From the NCBI GenBank assembly GCA_036346205.1, contig JARFJB010002200.1:558501-622500 (forward strand): a DNA stretch of 64,000 bases, read 5' to 3'. This DNA comes from Vesta saturnalis (taxonomy: Eukaryota; Arthropoda; Insecta; Coleoptera; Lampyridae). This document shows positions 59,511-64,000 of this stretch, one piece after another. The translations under genes and the position numbers were made by a program. The notes under the pieces were generated by a model, which did no database searches, was not told the origin of the DNA, and was given only the letters and a program-made list of their open reading frames with translations. Numbering within the stretch: the first letter of the stretch is position 1; every line of letters starts with the position of its first letter.

Positions 59511-59659
59511 AGGCCACTTACTTTCTGAAACGATCTTGCGTTTGGATGTCTTCTATCTGCATATCTTTCAGCATAAATTTTGCTGGCCAATAAACAGTTT
59601 CTTTCTGCAGCACCCAACACGAATATCATATCAACTAACTCATTTTGTGTAAAATTCAT
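59511..59659 (-). pseudogene. N-terminal part of inner DD41D mariner transposase
   Basis: The ATG at 59659 opens MNFTQNELVDMIFVLGAAER and continues with AKQIYAERYADRRHPNARS, the paired-HTH start of this mariner family. It is cut by the piggyBac TTAA. On the far side the sequence resumes near residue 200, so about 150 residues were already missing or were lost with the insertion. Confidence 0.8.
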
Positions 59660-60479
59660 TTTATAAAAATCTTGATTACTAACAATAACACTCGTAAATG
59701 GTTAACTACAGTTTTATTTATTTACGTCAAACATTCAATTTTTATAAGAAGCACACTTGATTTTAGAATTTTACTTGAAATTGAAGTAAATATTTGTCAG
59801 ATTCTTGTTAACATGCAATACCTCCAGTACAAAAATTGCAATTAGTCTTCTATCATAATATATTAGTTTCTGTTGCGTTTTTTAATGTATAATACAATTG
59901 TTTTATGATGTTCTTTTTTATCTATACGAGGCCATAGATTTAAAAATGTCTCAATAATCTTATACATTTTGAAAAATTGAAAATAATTCGGAAACGGCTA
60001 TATTTAGGGACAGGGAGTTGTATGGCGAACTGATAAGGGTTAATATGTAGAAACCAAAAATGTAATAATATACAGGGTGTTTTATTTGAAAAAGTACACT
60101 TGTACTAGTTCGAATAATGTTTTGATTGGCAAGTCAATTATGAGCACCCTGAATGCAATTATGTCATTTTCTTCACATTAAAAGGAAGCTCTATATGTGT
60201 ACCTATTCTCATATAAATTAGATAACATTTTCAAAGCAAACTGTAATTTCAATTTTTTTTAGAAAAAACGAAATAACTCAAAAACGGCTATATTTAAGAA
60301 TAGGGAAATATATTGCGAATTTGTTAGGAACCATGTGTAGAATTCAAAAAAGTAATAATATACAGGGTGATCCATTTAAATTTTTTTTTTAGAATAATTT
60401 AGTCCTCTTTAAATAAACAACCTGTATTCGCGTGAATAATTTTAAAATATGCACACAACTAAACTATAACTGCATTCCA

Positions 60480-61871
60480 AATTTTATTAATCTAGCTTAT
60501 ATAAAACGGAAGATATAGAAGAAGGCGCTCTTGTTGCCGGACCCTGTATATATATATATATATATATTGAGATGTTCAGAAAGAGGTAATAGAAGTATCG
60601 GACAGCTTACATGACATTTGGGTAATAAAAAGGGGTGATTTCTAGCTCGATACAAGTGCGAGACAATATTTTATATAAATTTGGTTCACGATGTGATTAA
60701 AATAAATTTATTTGGTGTAAATTAGTCTGAATATCATTTGCTTAGTTTGGTTTCATCATAAAAAGCAATTTGCTGCTAACAAAATTGTCAAGAATGTTAA
60801 ATATAACGATTCTCGTAAAGTCATTTTAGTATTGCAATTATTGCAATAAAAGTCAATTTTTCAAAGGTAATTTGGCAAGTGGACACTTTACAGGTGTTTA
60901 AACATGAACTATATAATTAGGATTATGTTAGGGATAGTGTATGTTTAGTTTTTGAATGCAGGAAATACAAAAATTTAATAAAAGGGTTATAATATGGATA
61001 GTTTAGACATTTTTCGCACATATTTTTGGAAGCGAATTAGTGACAAAAATTATGTTACAAGATTCACAATAAGAACAACATTTAGAACATTATGGCATAC
61101 AGACATTTATAGTGCCATACATTTATATAGTGAAACATTTAATAAGAGTGTTAGACGATGAAACTTTTTCAATGCAACACTATATAACACTATGCATTGC
61201 AAAAAATTAGTGAGAATAATAAAGACAATAAGTACAAACCTTAAACATAACATTTTAAGTGCTAAAAACATTTTTAAATATAAATTATTTTCATTTTTAG
61301 ATTTAAGTTTGGTTAGGTTGTAATTTTTAGTTTTTTTACATAATTTTATACTTTTTCCACATTATTAGATTTAGATTTTGCTCCTAAAGCAAATAATAAA
61401 TGTTCTTTCTTATTATGACACAGTTTTTATAAGGATACAGCGCTTTTCTCCGCAAAATTATGTTAATTCTGAGGTAAATTTTAGATAAAATCACAAAAGC
61501 TAAAAATTGCTTTAAATTAAATAGTTCGAACACAAAAAGTATGTATTCCTATGTAGAATGTTCTCAGAATTCCATTTTTGAAATTAGTTTTAGTATAGCT
61601 TGTAAGTGTAAATAGTTATAAGCTTATTTATGTTAGATTAGGTTATTTCGTATATTAATGTTAGGAATTATAGCTTGTTAGGTGTCTTTTTGTTCTAAAT
61701 TTTACGTAGTTTTCATTTCCGTTTTTATTTTTCAATTCCGATTATGCATAAGAAAGTTACGGCCAAATTTCCATTTGTGTCCAATTTGTAATTTTGATCC
61801 ACCAATCATAGCCATAGTTACTTTTGCAATATGGCTGTAAAAAAATGAATTTTTGGTAACAACCAGAAACA
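60480..61871. other. AT-rich DNA, no gene recognised
   Basis: Apart from a (TA)n tract with a nearby CCCTGTA (60545-60570), probably a mariner-type terminus, nothing could be supported. Confidence 0.35.
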
Positions 61872-61965
61872 TATAAAAGCAATCGCTCAGGAAATCACTC
61901 TCTCTCTAGAATTTGATCAAAAGTGTAAAAGGTTAAAACAGTGTTGTGAAATTTGTATTTAAAAG
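61872..61965 (+). promoter_or_regulatory. Possible RNA polymerase II promoter and first exon
   Basis: TATAAAA at 61872-61878 is followed 25 bases later by TCACTC, an Inr-like start, and then by a GTAAGT donor at 61965. The arrangement is plausible for a non-coding first exon but may be chance in AT-rich DNA. Confidence 0.25.
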
Positions 61966-62337
61966 TAAGTTCATAACCTAATTTAAATTCGTCAAGAAGT
62001 TATACTTAACGAAGATTACGTTCGAGAGCATTTGTTTTTATATTCGACGGTTTAAAATAAATAATTCGGTCTCCGATACCTGTCGTTTTTGAAAATTATT
62101 TTTGTTTGTGTTAATTTGTGTTACGATTTTGTAAAGATTTGCTTTTGTGTTATACAACTTAAATTAATGCTGTTTTATTTCTTTGGACAATTTCTTTTAA
62201 ACAAAATTTTTATCGGTAGCTATAAATAAAGTGTTCATTAACAAAAATTTTGGATAATTAAACATTTTCTTAAAACGATATCATTCTTCAAGTTTGAAAA
62301 TTATTTAAATAAAAAGCTACCTAAATAAAATAAGTGG

Positions 62338-62510
62338 TTGGAGTTTGCCGATTTTGGAGAAAACATCTTTAAGTTTGGAAGTTGGTGTCTTCGACAACCG
62401 AGAATCGAGTTAGCAATGTTGGGTAATGGTAACAACTGTAATCAAGTGGACATTGCCTGCATCCAGCTGGAGTATCTGAAGACATCAATCTACCGTGAGG
62501 ACAGTATATG
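62338..62510 (+). CDS. Possible exon of unknown gene
   Basis: A stretch with clearly higher GC than its surroundings. The frame contains GENIFKFGSWCLRQPRIEL, an internal ATG at 62416 (MLGNGNNCNQVDIACIQLEY) and ends in GTGAGT at about 62511. An acceptor AATAAG precedes it at about 62335. No family is recognised. It could be a host exon linked to the promoter at 61872 or part of an old transposon. Confidence 0.3.
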
Positions 62511-62589
62511 TGAGTCAAATCTTAATAACCCTACTTATTGTGATAAATTTCCTGCAATTTATTTTTGTTACATATATGTTTTTAGTTAA

Positions 62590-63080
62590 GAATTTTAAAT
62601 ATTTACTTGTGTAAACACCTGTAAAGATATTAATTTCTTTTCTTTTTTCTAAATTTTATTTTGGATCTAAACATTAATTTTCTAAATTATTTATTTGACA
62701 TCTTTGACAGTTTCTAATTTCACTTAAGTTCATTACAACGCATGCGTTTGATAGCAAATTACATTCAGAATAATTTTTATACTTTCAATTCAATTATATA
62801 AAGGGCATTTCATATACATATCTTCACATTCAAAATTATAACTTCAAACTAAATTCCCTGAACTCTATCCCCATTTGAGATCCTGAGCTAGTTCGGTGCA
62901 AAACATAATATTAAATAAATAAAATAAAGTTAAAATATTACTTCTAATAAAAAAATTATTAATTCAATCAGAATATCAACCATTTAAAATTAATTTTATT
63001 TTTCAAACTAATTTATTAATCATTTTACCCCACAAATGTATAAGTCGACATTTTAAATCTCATTCATATTAAGACATTAC
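62590..63080. other. AT-rich DNA, no feature recognised
   Basis: No ORF and no repeat up to the (TA)n tract. Confidence 0.35.
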
Positions 63081-63081
63081 A

Positions 63082-63084
<3 letters not shown>

Positions 63085-63148
<64 letters not shown>
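63085..63148. repeat. (TA)n microsatellite
   Basis: About 32 perfect TA units. Confidence 0.95.
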
Positions 63149-63150
<2 letters not shown>

Positions 63151-63271
63151 GGTGGTCGTAAAGTAAGGAATAAATTCAATATCTCGTAAAGCACAATTTT
63201 TTTCAATAATCGCTCGGACCCGTCGATTTTATATTTTTTCGGGGCATATTTTGCGAAAAAAAAAATTTTAT

Positions 63272-63300
63272 ACAGGGTGTCTCAAAAAAGATTTGCTAAA
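63272..63300 (+). mobile_element. Mariner-type terminus
   Basis: TATACAGGGTGTCTCAAAAA matches the CAGGGTG start of the DD41D elements above. Neither a transposase nor a second terminus could be found to the window end, so this is either a cut-off element or a non-autonomous one. The remaining DNA to 64000 shows no recognisable gene. Confidence 0.5.
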
Positions 63301-64000
63301 AAAATTTTTTTTTCAAATTGCAACCCACTTTTTTTATTGCATTTTTGGATTGCCCTTACAATTCTAAACATTTGTCATGTAGCATGTTGTTACACGTCCA
63401 AACCGCACTAGGCGTCGTGTATGCTTACTAATGTAAGCGGTTGCCAAGCCAGCTAACAGGGAGATGGGCGTGGTCGAAATAAGAAGTAAAATGAATGATT
63501 AATACGCTCAATCACCTTACACCTATACTCAAACAGCTCAGTCCGGGAAAATATGTCTCCAGGCGCCACCACAATCGAAACTTTGCTAAAATAATTTTCT
63601 TAAGCTGGGTGTTAATTAACGCTACTTGATCGTGGAAAGTAGGATTGTGCCTACTCAGTAAACTCTTACACGAGGGTCCTAAAACAAACACTCGTCCCAA
63701 ACAATCCAACTCAAACTCAAATATATTTAGTACTACCCAGGTAATTAGGTAACTAACATGAAAATCTTCTTTTTAAAATTAACCTGGAAAATATAACCTT
63801 CCAGGTTGTTCATTAATCTTAAAACCAAAATATGCAAAGTCTACATTTAAATTGTCGAAAACTAGGTCACCAATTAAGTAAACGTTACAAATGTGTCTCA
63901 TAACTGGCTAAATAAACAACAGAATAAAAGTTAACGATAAATATATATTGTCCTGCACAAAAAAACATGTTTACATACACTACAACACTAATTAATTAAA

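Larger units (their letters stand above)
56402..60148 (-). mobile_element. Inner DD41D mariner with about 300-bp inverted repeats, split by piggyBac
   Basis: Left end TACAGGGTGTTTACAATTGA (56401) and right end, in complement, TTCAGGGTGCTCATAATTGA (60149). The inverted repeats run inward about 300 bp (CATTATTC, ACTAGT, CACCCTGTATATTATT, GGTTTCTACATATTAACCC, AAAATGTATAAGATTATTGG and others match). Transposase fragments lie on the minus strand at both sides of the piggyBac. Confidence 0.8.
53931..60436. mobile_element. Outer mariner-family structure with duplicated terminal modules
   Basis: The left terminal module (53931-53978, resumed at 56164-56401) is reverse-complementary to 60149-60436. 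Matching marks include TACAGGTTGTTTATTTAAAG against the complement of AATAAACAACCTGTA, and CACCCTGTATATTATTACTT on both sides. The homology continues outward past the TIR (GTGTGCATATTTTAAAATTAT and its complement). A solo LTR splits the left module and a complete-ended mariner sits in the middle. Confidence 0.65.

Overview
This is eukaryotic, AT-rich, almost gene-free DNA that looks like a transposon graveyard from an insect. The signs are Ty3/gypsy LTR elements, mariner-type elements with a DD41D catalytic spacing and the CAGGGTG terminus common in insects, piggyBac, hAT, a Penelope-like element, a Helitron, short TTAGG-type tracts and many (TA)n tracts. No bacterial genes, operons or ribosome binding sites are present. 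Nearly all protein-coding sequence is transposon-derived and most of it is broken by frameshifts.

Layout. 1-6265: decayed gypsy element on the minus strand (pol, protease, gag, primer-binding site, inferred 1.8-kb LTR). 6390-8843: two DD41D mariner remnants whose ends meet back to back, the second joined to a two-exon THAP zinc-finger reading frame. 9950-16081: a second gypsy element whose gag is split by a piggyBac element (10839-14730), itself split by a DD41D mariner (11450-12722). 16269-18544: hAT element with a perfect 8-bp target duplication. 18971-21490: minisatellites and dispersed repeat modules.

21923-29318: a 7.4-kb nearly palindromic element with 6-bp target duplications (ATCTCA), AG...CT termini, subterminal tandem arrays and an extremely AT-rich centre. 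It sits inside a short acidic reading frame that becomes continuous if the element is mentally removed. 29607-31470: a nearly intact long-TIR DD41D mariner. 31990-33240: Penelope-like RT remnant. 33380-42790: AT-rich non-coding DNA with duplicated, hairpin-rich modules. 42795-50895: degenerate Helitron with spliced leader exons, a Ulp1/C48-like cysteine protease, a HUH Rep and a Pif1 helicase. 52070-53780: tandem and dispersed repeats. 53931-60436: a nest in which a solo LTR lies in one terminal repeat of a mariner-family structure, and a piggyBac lies in the transposase of the inner mariner. 60480-64000: mostly featureless, with one possible promoter plus exon at 61872-62510.

The strongest candidates for something undescribed are the 7.4-kb palindromic element, the protease-bearing spliced Helitron, the THAP-mariner junction, and the duplicated hairpin module in which two copies differ by a matched change on both sides of a stem. 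All assignments come from reading the sequence and from remembered family motifs; no database search was possible.
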